64,000 nt of DNA from SIAQ01 sp964484265 (GTDB taxonomy: Bacteria > Planctomycetota > Planctomycetia > Gemmatales > Gemmataceae). Below, piece after piece: positions 8,348 to 17,004 of this stretch. A model generated the notes under the pieces. It did no database searches and was not told where the DNA came from. It saw only the letters and a list, made by a program, of their open reading frames with translations. How positions within the stretch are numbered: position 1 is the stretch's first letter; each line of letters starts with the position of its first letter. Location of the stretch: the NCBI GenBank assembly GCA_964484265.1, contig CAZAFH010000019.1, forward strand, positions 14,526-78,525, read 5' to 3'. A program made the position numbers and the translations under genes.

Positions 8348-9571
8348 ATGCCGCTGGAAGCGATGCGAACATTGCCGGAAGGCGCCGAGCAGGATTACCT
8401 GTGGACCCTCAACTTCGGTCCGCAGCATCCAGCCACGCACACCACCCTGCGCCTGATCCTCACACTCGACGGCGAGACCGTCGTCAAGGCCGTGCCTGAT
8501 ATCGGCTACTTGCACAGCGGGTTTGAAAAGCTCGGCGAAGATCTCGATTTCAACCAGTACGTCACCATCGTCGATCGGATGAACTACATCTCTCCGGTCG
8601 TGAACGAGCTTGCCTGGCATCATACCGTCGAAAAGCTGATGGACATCGAGTTGACGCCTCGCTGCAAATACATTCGTACGATTCTCAACGAGCTTGGACG
8701 AATCAGCGATCACTTGCTCTGCACGGGCGCGCAGGCGCTCGATCTCGGCGCGTTCACGGCTTTTCTCTACGGCTTTCAGCAGCGCGAGGTCATTTACGAC
8801 ATCCACGAAACAATTTCGGGCCAGCGGTTTCACCCGAGCTACACGCGCGTCGGTGGATTGCTATTCGACGTCACGGATGAATTCGTCCGCAAGGTCCGCA
8901 ACTTCGTGAAGGAATTTCCGAAGACGCATGCTGACATGTGCCGACTGCTCAACCGCAACCGCATCTTCGTCGAACGCACGCAAGGCATCGGCGTGCTTTC
9001 CAAAGAGCTCGCAATCAGCCTGAGCTGCACCGGGCCGATGGCCAGGGCGTCGGGCGTGGTGCGCGACGTTCGCAAGGACGAGCCGTACCTGGCGTATCCC
9101 GATTTCCAGAACGCGTTCAAAGTTGTTTGTTCAAGCGAAGGCGATTGCTACGCTCGCTACCTGGTCCGCATGGAAGAAATGATCGAGAGTCTAAAGATCA
9201 TCGACGCGGCCATCGAGAACCTGCCCGCAGGTCCCGTCAACGTGGACGTCAACGGAAAGGCGGTCTTCCCCGATCAGCAGGCGGTTTATCGTTCGATCGA
9301 GAGCCTGATCCAGCACTTCGAACTGGTTATGCCGAACCGCCAATGGACGCCGCCGGTGGACGAAGTCTATGGCTGCATCGAATCCCCCAACGGCGAACTC
9401 GGGTTTTACATCGTGTCCGACGGCAACGGCAGCGCCTATCGGGCGCGCACCAGGCCGCCATCGTACATTCACTTTGGCGTGTTCCCCTATCTGATCGAGG
9501 GACATCAGCTAAGCGACGTGGTGGCCGTGCTAGGCAGCATCAACATCATCGCCGCGGAACTTGATCGATAA
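8348..9571 (+). CDS. nuoD: NADH-quinone oxidoreductase subunit D
   Basis: This is the 49-kDa subunit, related to the large subunit of NiFe hydrogenases and forming much of the quinone pocket. Visible signatures are NFGPQHPATHTTLRL near the N-terminus, DIGYLHSGFEKL, and the ending RPPSYIHFGVFPYLIEGHQLSDVVAVLGSIN-like stretch with the C-terminal DR. The 407 residues match the family. The stop is followed after 4 bp by the left inverted repeat of the GxxExxY cassette, so the insertion lies at the very end of nuoD without changing its last codons. Confidence 0.97.
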   Translation: MPLEAMRTLPEGAEQDYLWTLNFGPQHPATHTTLRLILTLDGETVVKAVPDIGYLHSGFEKLGEDLDFNQYVTIVDRMNYISPVVNELAWHHTVEKLMDIELTPRCKYIRTILNELGRISDHLLCTGAQALDLGAFTAFLYGFQQREVIYDIHETISGQRFHPSYTRVGGLLFDVTDEFVRKVRNFVKEFPKTHADMCRLLNRNRIFVERTQGIGVLSKELAISLSCTGPMARASGVVRDVRKDEPYLAYPDFQNAFKVVCSSEGDCYARYLVRMEEMIESLKIIDAAIENLPAGPVNVDVNGKAVFPDQQAVYRSIESLIQHFELVMPNRQWTPPVDEVYGCIESPNGELGFYIVSDGNGSAYRARTRPPSYIHFGVFPYLIEGHQLSDVVAVLGSINIIAAELDR

Positions 9572-9575
9572 GAGT

Positions 9576-10000
9576 TTAGCCACAGAGGTCACAGAGAACA
9601 CAGAGAGTGTAATGAGTGATGATCTCACCGAAAGAATCATTGGGGCGGCAATCGAGGTTCATCGGATTCTCGGACCCGGATTGCTTGAATCAATCTACGA
9701 GGAGGCTCTTTGCCTTGAGCTTGAGCTTCGTGGAATAAAAGTATTGCGTCAGAAGGAAATTGATGTCATTTACAAGGGGCACTTGATAAAAGGACTTCGT
9801 ATTGATCTATTAGTAGCGGATGAAGTCATCGTAGAAATGAAATCTGTTTCCAAGTTGCCAGACGTTGCAACTGCTCAGGTGCTTTCGTATTTGAAATCTA
9901 CCGGACTCAAACGTGCCCTACTAATTAATTTCGGTCTGTCGAAACTGATCGATGGCGTCAAACGACTTTCTCTGTGATCTCTGTGTCCTCTGTGGCAAAA
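9576..10000. mobile_element. GxxExxY cassette with 9-bp-periodic terminal inverted repeats
   Basis: The left arm (9576-9609) is a tandem array of the 9-mers CACAGAGGT, CACAGAGAA and CACAGAGAG. The right arm (9967-10000) is its inverted counterpart, with about 4 mismatches over ~33 bp. The arms enclose exactly one gene, a GxxExxY nuclease whose stop codon lies inside the right arm. The cassette sits between nuoD and nuoE, a pair normally adjacent. I see no obvious target-site duplication. That it is mobile is inference from the layout. Confidence 0.7.
9612..9977 (+). CDS. GxxExxY protein, PD-(D/E)XK nuclease superfamily
   Basis: This 121-residue protein carries the name-giving motif at G23-x-x-E26-x-x-Y29. 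It also has a nuclease-like core, D65 in LRIDLLV followed by E75-x-K77 in VIVEMKS, which matches the PD-(D/E)XK pattern of the family (PDDEXK_3). ATG 9612 lies just after the left inverted repeat. A longer frame from 9561 would translate the repeat itself (LATEVTENTE) and overlap nuoD, so it was rejected. The TGA lies within the right repeat. Codon use is less GC-rich than in the nuo genes on both sides (AATAAAAGT, GATCTATTAGTAG), consistent with acquisition. The biological role of the family is not settled to my knowledge. Confidence 0.88.
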   Translation: MSDDLTERIIGAAIEVHRILGPGLLESIYEEALCLELELRGIKVLRQKEIDVIYKGHLIKGLRIDLLVADEVIVEMKSVSKLPDVATAQVLSYLKSTGLKRALLINFGLSKLIDGVKRLSL

Positions 10001-10025
10001 TTGGTTCGGAAATTAGGCGAAGACC

Positions 10026-10505
10026 ATGGCATACTTGCCGGATGTCATACGACAACAGATTTTGGCTTATATTCCGCGCTATCCGTCGAAGCAGGCGGTG
10101 ACGTTGCCGGCGCTGCATATCGTTCATGATGCCATGCGGTGCGTCTCGAACGAGGCGATTCGCGAAATTGCCGACATGCTCGACCTTAGCCCCGCTCAAG
10201 TGCATGACACGATGACGTTCTACCAGTTCTTCCGCGAGGCGGACAAGCCGCTGGGTAAAACGCGGCTCTGGGTGTGCCGAAGCCTCGCTTGTGGCTTGCG
10301 AGGCGGCGATGAATTGCTCGAAACATTCTGCAAGAAGCTGCACGTTGAACCCGGCGGGACGACTCAAGACGGCAAGATTACGCTCGAATTCGCCGAATGC
10401 CTCGGCGCCTGCGAAGGCGCGCCAGCGGTGATGATCAACGATGTGCAACGGCACAACGTGACCGAAGAGCACGTGGACGCGCTGATTGCGGAATTGACGT
10501 CGTAA
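10026..10505 (+). CDS. nuoE: NADH-quinone oxidoreductase subunit E
   Basis: This is the 24-kDa thioredoxin-like subunit of the NADH-oxidising module, carrying the 2Fe-2S cluster N1a. The ligands are C84 and C89 (WVCRSLAC) and C125 and C129 (ECLGAC). The N-terminal helical part with LPALHIVHDAM and FYQFF is typical. The 159 residues match the usual length. Its start lies 25 bp after the GxxExxY cassette, so its original leader may have been altered by the insertion. nuoF follows after another palindrome. Confidence 0.96.
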   Translation: MAYLPDVIRQQILAYIPRYPSKQAVTLPALHIVHDAMRCVSNEAIREIADMLDLSPAQVHDTMTFYQFFREADKPLGKTRLWVCRSLACGLRGGDELLETFCKKLHVEPGGTTQDGKITLEFAECLGACEGAPAVMINDVQRHNVTEEHVDALIAELTS

Positions 10506-10511
10506 ACCATG

Positions 10512-10587
10512 AAGCCCCGATGTGAGCGCAGCGAACGTCGGGGATTGCTGAATCCCAGAGGTTCGACTTCGTCTCACCTCTGGGCTT
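10512..10587. repeat. REP/BIME-like double hairpin, copy A2 (nuoE-nuoF gap)
   Basis: The left arm has stem CCCCGA/TCGGGG around a TGAGCGCAGCGA loop. The right arm has stem CCCAGAGG/CCTCTGGG. The two arms differ in sequence, but each keeps its own pairing. The right arm ends 4 bp before the nuoF start and occupies its leader. Confidence 0.75.
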
Positions 10588-10591
10588 GGAA

Positions 10592-11926
10592 ATGAGTATG
10601 CCTGATTTCGAACCCGTCCTCCTGAAACGCATCAACGCCGGCGCGAGCCGCACGCTCGACGCCTACCGCGCCGATGGCGGCTATCGTGCCGTTACCAAGG
10701 CGCTCGGCGAAATGACGCCAGCGCAGGTCGTCGATACCGTCAAGGCCTCCGGGTTACGCGGCCGAGGCGGTGCGGGTTTCCCGTGCGGCCTGAAATGGAC
10801 GTTTCTGCCCAAAGATCACCCAGGGCCGATCTATCTCTGCATCAACGCCGACGAATCCGAGCCCTGCACGTTCAACAACCGTATCCTGATGGAGCAAGAC
10901 CCGCACCAGGTGCTCGAAGGTATCATCCTCTCCTCCTACGCAATCAAGGCGAAAACCTGTTACTTTTACATTCGATATGAATATGGCGACGCCTATCGGA
11001 ATCTACAAACAGCAATCGATGAACTCTACGCGGCAAATCTGCTGGGAAAGAACATTCTCGGCAAGGATTTCGATCTCGATGTTTACTTGCACCGCGGCGC
11101 CGGCGCTTATATATGCGGCGAAGAGACCGGACTGATCGAATCGCTCGAAGGCAAACGCGGTTGGCCTCGCATCAAGCCGCCGTTTCCCGCTATCGAAGGG
11201 GCGTTTCGCAAGCCGACGATCGTCAACAACGTCGAGACCATGGCCTGCGTCACCCACATCGTCGATCGCGGCGCGGACTGGTTCAAGTCGATCGGCGTCC
11301 CACCCGATCCGAAGAACCCGCGCGACGCCGGCAGCTATGGGCCGAAGCTCTATTGCATCTCGGGCCACGTCAATAAACCGTGCTGCGTCGAACTGCCCCT
11401 GGGCGTGACGGCACGCGAACTGATCGATAAATACGGCGGCGGCGTCTGGAAAGGCCGCAAGGCTAAGGGATGCATCCCCGGCGGAATCAGCATGGGCATC
11501 ATGACCGAGGCGGAATTCGACACGCCGCTCGATTTCAACGGGCCAGGCCGGGTTGGGTGTCTGGGTCTCGGGACGGCGGCGGTCACGGTCTTCGACGAGA
11601 CGACCAGCATAGTCGATGTTCTCTACAATATCTGTAGGTTCTTCGCGCATGAATCGTGCGGCCAGTGCACGCCGTGCCGCGAAGGCACGGGCTGGATGAT
11701 GAAGATCATGGAACGCATGCGCCGAGGGCAAGGCCGACGCGAGGATCTGGATATCCTTGACGAAGTCGCCAAGTCGATCGGCATCATGCCGGGTACGACG
11801 ATCTGCGGCCTGGCGGACGGCGCCGGTTGGCCGGTCAAGAATGCCGTCGCCAAATTCCGCCCGGAGCTGGAATCGTACATTCGCAAGGGCGAGCGCACCA
11901 CGCTGCCGTTGGCGCTCGCACATTAG
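10592..11926 (+). CDS. nuoF: NADH-quinone oxidoreductase subunit F
   Basis: This is the 51-kDa subunit that binds NADH and FMN and holds a 4Fe-4S cluster. The glycine-rich NADH/FMN site is seen as GLRGRGGAGFPCGLKW and YICGEETGLIESLEG. Cluster ligands are in ESCGQCTPCREG, with the fourth Cys in GTTICGLADG. ATG 10592 (MSMPDF) was chosen over TTG 10586, because the TTG lies in the palindrome. ATG 10598 is also possible. Length is 444 residues, normal for NuoF. It is followed by two genes that are not complex I subunits. Confidence 0.97.
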   Translation: MSMPDFEPVLLKRINAGASRTLDAYRADGGYRAVTKALGEMTPAQVVDTVKASGLRGRGGAGFPCGLKWTFLPKDHPGPIYLCINADESEPCTFNNRILMEQDPHQVLEGIILSSYAIKAKTCYFYIRYEYGDAYRNLQTAIDELYAANLLGKNILGKDFDLDVYLHRGAGAYICGEETGLIESLEGKRGWPRIKPPFPAIEGAFRKPTIVNNVETMACVTHIVDRGADWFKSIGVPPDPKNPRDAGSYGPKLYCISGHVNKPCCVELPLGVTARELIDKYGGGVWKGRKAKGCIPGGISMGIMTEAEFDTPLDFNGPGRVGCLGLGTAAVTVFDETTSIVDVLYNICRFFAHESCGQCTPCREGTGWMMKIMERMRRGQGRREDLDILDEVAKSIGIMPGTTICGLADGAGWPVKNAVAKFRPELESYIRKGERTTLPLALAH

Positions 11927-11938
11927 TGGATTACCGCC

Positions 11939-12781
11939 ATGGCTATCCGCATGACCTGTTCCGGTTGCGACTCGGCCTTGAACTTGGCGGATAATCTGCG
12001 CGGCAAAAAAGTCCGCTGCAAGAAATGCGGCGAGTCGCTGAAGGTTCCCGCAGACGATGACATCGACGACGTGGATGATGTCGAAGACGTAGACGACGAT
12101 GCCAATGCCGTGCAGGAAAAACCGAAACTCAAGGTGAAGCCGGCGAAATCGGCAAAGCTAGATGACGACGACGAAGATTCCGACGACGACGAGCCAAAGA
12201 AGAAAAAGAAAAAGAAGAAAAAGAAACAGAGCGGTTCAGGCGGAATCCTGATCATCGCCGGCGTCGCTGGGTTAGTGTTACTGTTGGCGGGCGGAGGCGT
12301 GTCGGCATTCTTGTTGCTTGGAAGAAAAGGGCCGGCCCAGAATCAGCAGGCGAAGGTCGATACGAAGACCGACGAGGCCGACAAAACGCCCGTGCGGATT
12401 TTCCCGAAGGTAGAGGATGGCAGCCCGACCAAAAAGGGCGGCAAGGGTGTCGTCAATAATGTGAGAGGCGCCGTTTACCGTACAACGATTCGCAATGACC
12501 TGGCGAATTATAACAAGATGTATTCGTTCTTTGTCAACGAGACTCCGAAGAACCAACAAACTCGAGCGAAATATCTCGAGTACATCAAGCGCGATTTCAA
12601 GACGGGACACGATTACCTCGTTGAGGGATACTATCGCATCAACCTGAAAGCTCAGCCAGGCTCAACAGATATTTTCGCGGGGGAACGCGACGAAGATAAC
12701 CAAGGGCACCTCGTCGTTCGATGCAATGGCGCGATCGAATATGTGCCCGCGGCGGAATGGAAAAAGGCGATGGGGTTATGA
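11939..12781 (+). CDS. zinc-ribbon membrane protein of unknown function inside the nuo operon
   Basis: I do not recognise a named family. The 280-residue protein starts with a small zinc-ribbon-like motif (C7-x2-C10 ... C27-x2-C30) of the kind often found at planctomycete N-termini. An Asp-rich linker follows (about residues 38-83), then a run of about ten lysines, and one transmembrane helix at about 103-124. A C-terminal domain of ~150 residues would be extracytoplasmic and includes VYRTTIRNDLANYNKMYSF. The predicted topology is N-in with the Lys run at the inner face. It starts 12 bp after nuoF, so it is probably cotranscribed. No link to complex I function can be claimed. Confidence 0.75.
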   Translation: MAIRMTCSGCDSALNLADNLRGKKVRCKKCGESLKVPADDDIDDVDDVEDVDDDANAVQEKPKLKVKPAKSAKLDDDDEDSDDDEPKKKKKKKKKKQSGSGGILIIAGVAGLVLLLAGGGVSAFLLLGRKGPAQNQQAKVDTKTDEADKTPVRIFPKVEDGSPTKKGGKGVVNNVRGAVYRTTIRNDLANYNKMYSFFVNETPKNQQTRAKYLEYIKRDFKTGHDYLVEGYYRINLKAQPGSTDIFAGERDEDNQGHLVVRCNGAIEYVPAAEWKKAMGL

Positions 12782-12835
12782 ACGTTTTTCGCTTTCCATG
12801 TTTAGGAAAACGATTAGCTTTGCAAGATAGGAATG

Positions 12836-12985
12836 TGAATCACGAAAGGTAGAAAGTACGAAACGCACGAAAATTGCCCGAGAATAATGGGGATAGCAGG
12901 AACAGCCTTACAGCCTTGATTTCTGGCTATCTTGTATTTCTTTCGAAATTTCGTTCTGTCATGCTTTCGTGTTTCCAGTGAAAGT
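12836..12985. repeat. inverted-repeat element with CACGAAAGG-type arms
   Basis: The left arm (12836-12876) contains CACGAAAGG, TAGAAAGTA and GCACGAAAAT. The right arm (12944-12985), read on the minus strand, contains CACTGGAAA and CACGAAAGC. The arms match imperfectly (about 70%) and enclose ~65 bp without an ORF. The layout resembles the GxxExxY cassette without its gene. The right arm abuts the next gene. Confidence 0.5.
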
Positions 12986-12990
12986 TCATC

Positions 12991-14004
12991 ATGCGGCGGA
13001 TGGTGGTTTACATTCTGAGTTTCTCGGCGGTCCTCCTGCTCGTCGCTGGCTGCGGCGGCAGGAATCGTCCGAAGCATTCGCCCGTTCTGGTTGCGAGCGA
13101 GTCCGATTATTTCTTCGATACCAAAGTCAATACCTCCGAGGATCTGGTCGAGCTGCTCAAGCCCGCGAAAGGCGCCGCATCCGAATTTGAAGTCGAGCCG
13201 GAGATGCTGCTGCCCGATTGGCGTTGGGACAACAAGTACCTCACACGCAATCCGCGCTGGCCTGAGAGCGGTGATGATTCCAAAAAAGCTGACGTAATCG
13301 AGAAGGCAAAAGCTGCCTATGAGAAAGCATTGGAAGTACACAAAAACAAACTGCGAAATGACGATCTCAAAGCCGTGGGTAAGCTCTACCACACCTACGC
13401 AACGAGCGTGAAACCTGAAAGAACGCAGCAAACCCTGGACAACTGGAAACAATATCTTCGTCGCCAAGGCAAGGAAGGCGTAGGGCTTCGCAAAAAACTG
13501 GAATCCAACGCGTTCGAAATGGCGGGAATCTGCGACGTAACACAGCCTGGTCAAATTGTCGCTTACTTCAAAGAGGCCGAGAAGGATGGCAAGAACCTGA
13601 CTATCGTTACGGGCAAGGACCCCAATGAGCCCTATCAATTATCGGGCATCAAGTCCGACACCGTCAAGGATAAGCTCGACGAGCAATTCATGGCCAACCT
13701 CAGTACGGCCTACCTGAGTTACGGCGCGGACGCCGCCAAGCGAGGCGCGAATGCGGATGTTGACGGGTTTAAAGATTTCATCAAACAGACTTACTATCCC
13801 ATACTCGCAGAAAGCATCAAGGATAACTCGATCATCATTCTTGACTTCACGCAGCCCAAGGCGCTTTACGCGGCTCTGGCGCCAAAGCTAACCAACGCCA
13901 AGGGCGCCCTGGTGTTGATGAAGAGCGGCGCTACCACTCGCCTGAAAGAAAATATCATTGAAAAGCTGATCCCGCCGCCCAAGACTCCGGATGCGCCGCC
14001 TTGA
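12991..14004 (+). CDS. hypothetical lipoprotein inside the nuo operon
   Basis: The 337-residue product has a lipoprotein signal: MRRMVVYILSFSAVLLLVAGC, with the lipobox LVAGC placing the modified Cys at residue 21. The mature part is soluble and helical with many charged residues (IEKAKAAYEKALEVHKNKL). It includes a WDNKYLTRNPRWP stretch near residues 80-95 and ends in a proline-rich tail. I do not recognise the family. It is separated from the zinc-ribbon gene by an inverted-repeat element and from nuoG by 58 bp. Together the two genes form a block inserted between nuoF and nuoG. It would be anchored in a membrane facing away from the cytoplasm. Confidence 0.75.
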   Translation: MRRMVVYILSFSAVLLLVAGCGGRNRPKHSPVLVASESDYFFDTKVNTSEDLVELLKPAKGAASEFEVEPEMLLPDWRWDNKYLTRNPRWPESGDDSKKADVIEKAKAAYEKALEVHKNKLRNDDLKAVGKLYHTYATSVKPERTQQTLDNWKQYLRRQGKEGVGLRKKLESNAFEMAGICDVTQPGQIVAYFKEAEKDGKNLTIVTGKDPNEPYQLSGIKSDTVKDKLDEQFMANLSTAYLSYGADAAKRGANADVDGFKDFIKQTYYPILAESIKDNSIIILDFTQPKALYAALAPKLTNAKGALVLMKSGATTRLKENIIEKLIPPPKTPDAPP

Positions 14005-14062
14005 TCTCAACCGCAACGCATGAACGAAACGACAATTATCCAATGGCAGGATTCCTAATTAC

Positions 14063-15706
14063 ATGGCTGTAGTCTTCATCAATGACAAACCGGTCGACAT
14101 CGGCACGGATCGGCTGAATCTCGTGCAGGCGGCGCAGAAGGGCGGCACATTCATCCCGCACTATTGCTGGCACCCGGCGCTGAGCGTCGTCGCCAGCTGC
14201 CGTATGTGCCTGGTCGAAGTCGGCGAGAAGAAGCCCGACGGCACCGTCGCCATGCAGCCGCGCGTCGTGCCCGCCTGCCAGACCCCGGCCAAGGACGGGA
14301 CGGTTTGCATCACGAACAGCGAGAAGGCCAAATTCTCCCAGGCCCGCACGCTCGAATCGCTCCTGCTCAACCATCCGCTCGATTGTCCCGTTTGCGACAA
14401 GGCCGGCGAATGCATGCTGCAGGATTTCAGCTACCGGTTCGGCAACTCGACGAGCCGAATGATCGAACCGAAAAACACCCCGCCCAACAAGCCCAACATC
14501 GGCGAGCATATTTCGCTTTTCACCGACCGCTGCATCATGTGCTCGCGCTGCGTCCGCTTCACGCGCGAAATCGCGGGCACGGCCGAGCTTCAAATCGTCA
14601 ATCGCGGGCATCACTCCGAGATCGACATCTTCCCCGGCGACCCGATCAACAACAAGCTCGCGGGCAATGTCGTCGATCTCTGCCCCGTGGGCGCGCTGGC
14701 GAACAAAGATTTTCTCTACAAGCAGCGCGTCTGGTTTTTGAAGACGCAGGAAAGCGTTTGTGCCGGCTGCTCGACAGGATGCAGCATCCAGATCGACCAC
14801 AACAAAGATATCGTCTACCGCATCAGGCCGCGCGAGAATCCCGAGGCCCAGGGTCATTTCATCTGCGACGAGGGCCGATTCGACTACGAATACGTCAACG
14901 CCCGGACACGGCTAGATCGGCCGATGTCGAGGGTTGGCGAGCAATTGCTCGCCGGCGAGTGGGCGCCGATCCTGGCCAGCGCCAATGCTGAACTGGCGAA
15001 GGCGGCGACGGAGCGCGGAGTGGCCGTGGCGGGCGTCATTTCGCCGATGCTCACCGTCGAAGAGGCCTATCTGTTCGCCAAATATATCAAGGGACTGTCC
15101 GAAGACGCCAGGCTCTACCTCGGCTGGGTTCCGACGGTCGGCGCGGACGAGAATTTTCCGCAGGATCGCAAGGGCAATCCCCTGGGCGCCGTCAAATTCA
15201 CGATCCGCGCGGAGAAGTGTCCAAACCGCCGCGGCGTCGAAGAAATTCTCAAGCACTTCCAGGGCGAAGTGCTCGATTTTGACCGATTCCTGGGCGATGC
15301 CGAGAAACTCAAAGCTGCGTTTATCACCGCGAGTTATTCGCCTCGGCTCGGTCCCTGGCTTACCGAGTCACAAGTGCAACTGTTGGCCAGCGTGCCGTTG
15401 TTGGTCGTTCAAGATCTGCGCTTGTCGTCCGTCTGCGATTCGGCGCGGTTCGTATTGCCGTCGGCGACGTTCGCGGAGAAAGACGGCTGTTTCGTAAACG
15501 CAGCAAATCTCGCTCAGGAGTTGCACTGGGCCGTGAAGCCGGGCACGCTGGGCCGAACGGACGGGCAGGTGTTCGCGTCGCTGCTTCAACGGCGTGGATT
15601 GATCCAGGCCGGCGCGATTCGCCGTGAATTGGCGGCCGAGGTCCCGTATTTCGCGCCGCTGGCGGCAGGCGTGCTAGGACGATTCGGCGTGAGGCTTGGA
15701 ACCTAG
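14063..15706 (+). CDS. nuoG: NADH-quinone oxidoreductase subunit G (short form)
   Basis: NuoG carries several Fe-S clusters of the electron-input arm. The N-terminal 2Fe-2S ferredoxin motif is visible (YCWHPALSVVASCRMC and PACQTP). Next comes the His/Cys cluster segment CPVCDKAGEC. A 4Fe-4S pair follows in DRCIMCSRCVRF and CPVGAL, then a further cluster in CAGCSTGCSI. The molybdopterin-oxidoreductase-like C-terminal domain is present only as a reduced version, so the total of 547 residues is well below the usual 680-900. The end (LRLSSVCDSARFVLPS, EKDGCFVNA) still resembles the family, which argues for natural compaction and not a frameshift. Confidence 0.93.
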   Translation: MAVVFINDKPVDIGTDRLNLVQAAQKGGTFIPHYCWHPALSVVASCRMCLVEVGEKKPDGTVAMQPRVVPACQTPAKDGTVCITNSEKAKFSQARTLESLLLNHPLDCPVCDKAGECMLQDFSYRFGNSTSRMIEPKNTPPNKPNIGEHISLFTDRCIMCSRCVRFTREIAGTAELQIVNRGHHSEIDIFPGDPINNKLAGNVVDLCPVGALANKDFLYKQRVWFLKTQESVCAGCSTGCSIQIDHNKDIVYRIRPRENPEAQGHFICDEGRFDYEYVNARTRLDRPMSRVGEQLLAGEWAPILASANAELAKAATERGVAVAGVISPMLTVEEAYLFAKYIKGLSEDARLYLGWVPTVGADENFPQDRKGNPLGAVKFTIRAEKCPNRRGVEEILKHFQGEVLDFDRFLGDAEKLKAAFITASYSPRLGPWLTESQVQLLASVPLLVVQDLRLSSVCDSARFVLPSATFAEKDGCFVNAANLAQELHWAVKPGTLGRTDGQVFASLLQRRGLIQAGAIRRELAAEVPYFAPLAAGVLGRFGVRLGT

Positions 15707-15784
15707 GAATTCCGTTTAGAGTGTCACGCGCTCGCCACAGTCGAGCGGTTAAACGCAATCGAGAAGAAACGCACGGACGATTTC

Positions 15785-16918
15785 ATGAACATCATCTTGG
15801 ACAATTGGCCGACGATTCTGACCGTGCTCGTCGTATTCGGCGCGCTGCAAGGTCTGGGCGGCGGACTCGTCTACGTCGAGCGGAAGATCTGTGCGTTCAT
15901 GCAGAATCGCATCGGGCCCAACCGCGTTGGGCCGTTGGGGCTGTTGCAAGTCTTGGCGGACGGACTCAAGTTCATCATGAAGGAAGAGTTCGTCCCGAGG
16001 TACGCCGATCGCGTGATCTTCCTCATCGCGCCGACAATCGGTTTCGTGGCTGCGATGTTGTCGTTCGCGGTCGTGCCGTTCGGTCCGACAGGCGATCCGA
16101 CCAAGAGCGGTTACGCGAATGAATACCAGTTCGTCATCGCCAAGAATGTCGATATCGGCATCCTGTTCATCTTCGCAGTTTCGAGTCTGACGGTGTATGG
16201 CATTATCCTGGGTGGGTGGGCGTCGAACAACAAATACAGCCTCCTGGGCGGATTGCGTTCCAGCGCTCAGATCATCAGCTACGAGATCCCGCTCGGGCTT
16301 TCGATTCTCGGCGTGACGATCCTCAGTGGTTCACTGAATCTCGAACGCGTGCTTTGGCATCAATCGTCGGGAATCGCCGCCTGGCATATCTGGACCCAGC
16401 CGCTAGCCTTCTTTCTGTTCATGGTCAGCGCTTTCGCCGAGTGCAATCGCTTGCCGTTCGATCTGCCTGAGACCGAACAGGAACTCGTGGGCGGCTACCA
16501 CACCGAATACAACGGCATGAAGCTGGCATTCTTCTTTCTCGGCGAATACACGCACATGGTGACCACGAGCTTTCTCATGGTGATCTTGTTCTTCGGCGGC
16601 TGGCATTTTCCGTTCATAGGCGAGCAGAATTCGCCCATGGCGTTGAAACTGCTCGCGTTCATCGGCAAGATGTTCGTGTTCATCATCTTCTATATGTTGA
16701 TCCGCTGGACGATACCGCGTTTCCGGTTCGACCAGCTGATGTCGTTGGCTTGGAAAGTGTTCATTCCGATGGCGTTGCTGAACCTGCTCGCAGTAATGAT
16801 CGTGAAGGAATTCAACCTGCCGCTCTGGCTGTTGACGCTGGTATCGCTGGCGATCATGGTCGGCGCGGGGTTCATCACAACCAAGCCGCCTGCGCCCGTG
16901 ATGAAATCAGCGGTATGA
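15785..16918 (+). CDS. nuoH: NADH-quinone oxidoreductase subunit H
   Basis: NuoH is an eight-helix membrane subunit that, with NuoB and NuoD, frames the quinone channel. Signatures are RIGPNRVGPLGLLQ with LADGLKFIMKEE near the N-terminus, and FDLPETEQELVGGYHTEY with GMKLAFFFLGEYTHM in the second half. The length is 377 residues. ATG 15785 gives the expected start just before the first helix. It is followed by a short palindromic gap and nuoI. Confidence 0.97.
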   Translation: MNIILDNWPTILTVLVVFGALQGLGGGLVYVERKICAFMQNRIGPNRVGPLGLLQVLADGLKFIMKEEFVPRYADRVIFLIAPTIGFVAAMLSFAVVPFGPTGDPTKSGYANEYQFVIAKNVDIGILFIFAVSSLTVYGIILGGWASNNKYSLLGGLRSSAQIISYEIPLGLSILGVTILSGSLNLERVLWHQSSGIAAWHIWTQPLAFFLFMVSAFAECNRLPFDLPETEQELVGGYHTEYNGMKLAFFFLGEYTHMVTTSFLMVILFFGGWHFPFIGEQNSPMALKLLAFIGKMFVFIIFYMLIRWTIPRFRFDQLMSLAWKVFIPMALLNLLAVMIVKEFNLPLWLLTLVSLAIMVGAGFITTKPPAPVMKSAV

Positions 16919-16932
16919 AACGGATTTTGTTT

Positions 16933-16974
16933 ATCGTTTAGCGCTCGCACGACGCCATGCGGCAGCTAAACGAT
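16933..16974. repeat. TTTAGC palindrome, copy C1 (nuoH-nuoI gap)
   Basis: The arms ATCGTTTAGC and GCTAAACGAT are perfect 10-bp inverted repeats around a centre that contains GCACGACGCCATGC. On the minus strand this reads close to GCATGGCGCC, the core shared with the palindromes at 22872, 39651 and 58950. Confidence 0.65.
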
Positions 16975-17004
16975 GAATAACTGTCGAGATGATTGGGAGC
17001 CAAT

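Noticed and set aside
9561..9611. N-terminal extension of the GxxExxY protein
   Set aside because: It translates the terminal inverted repeat and overlaps nuoD.
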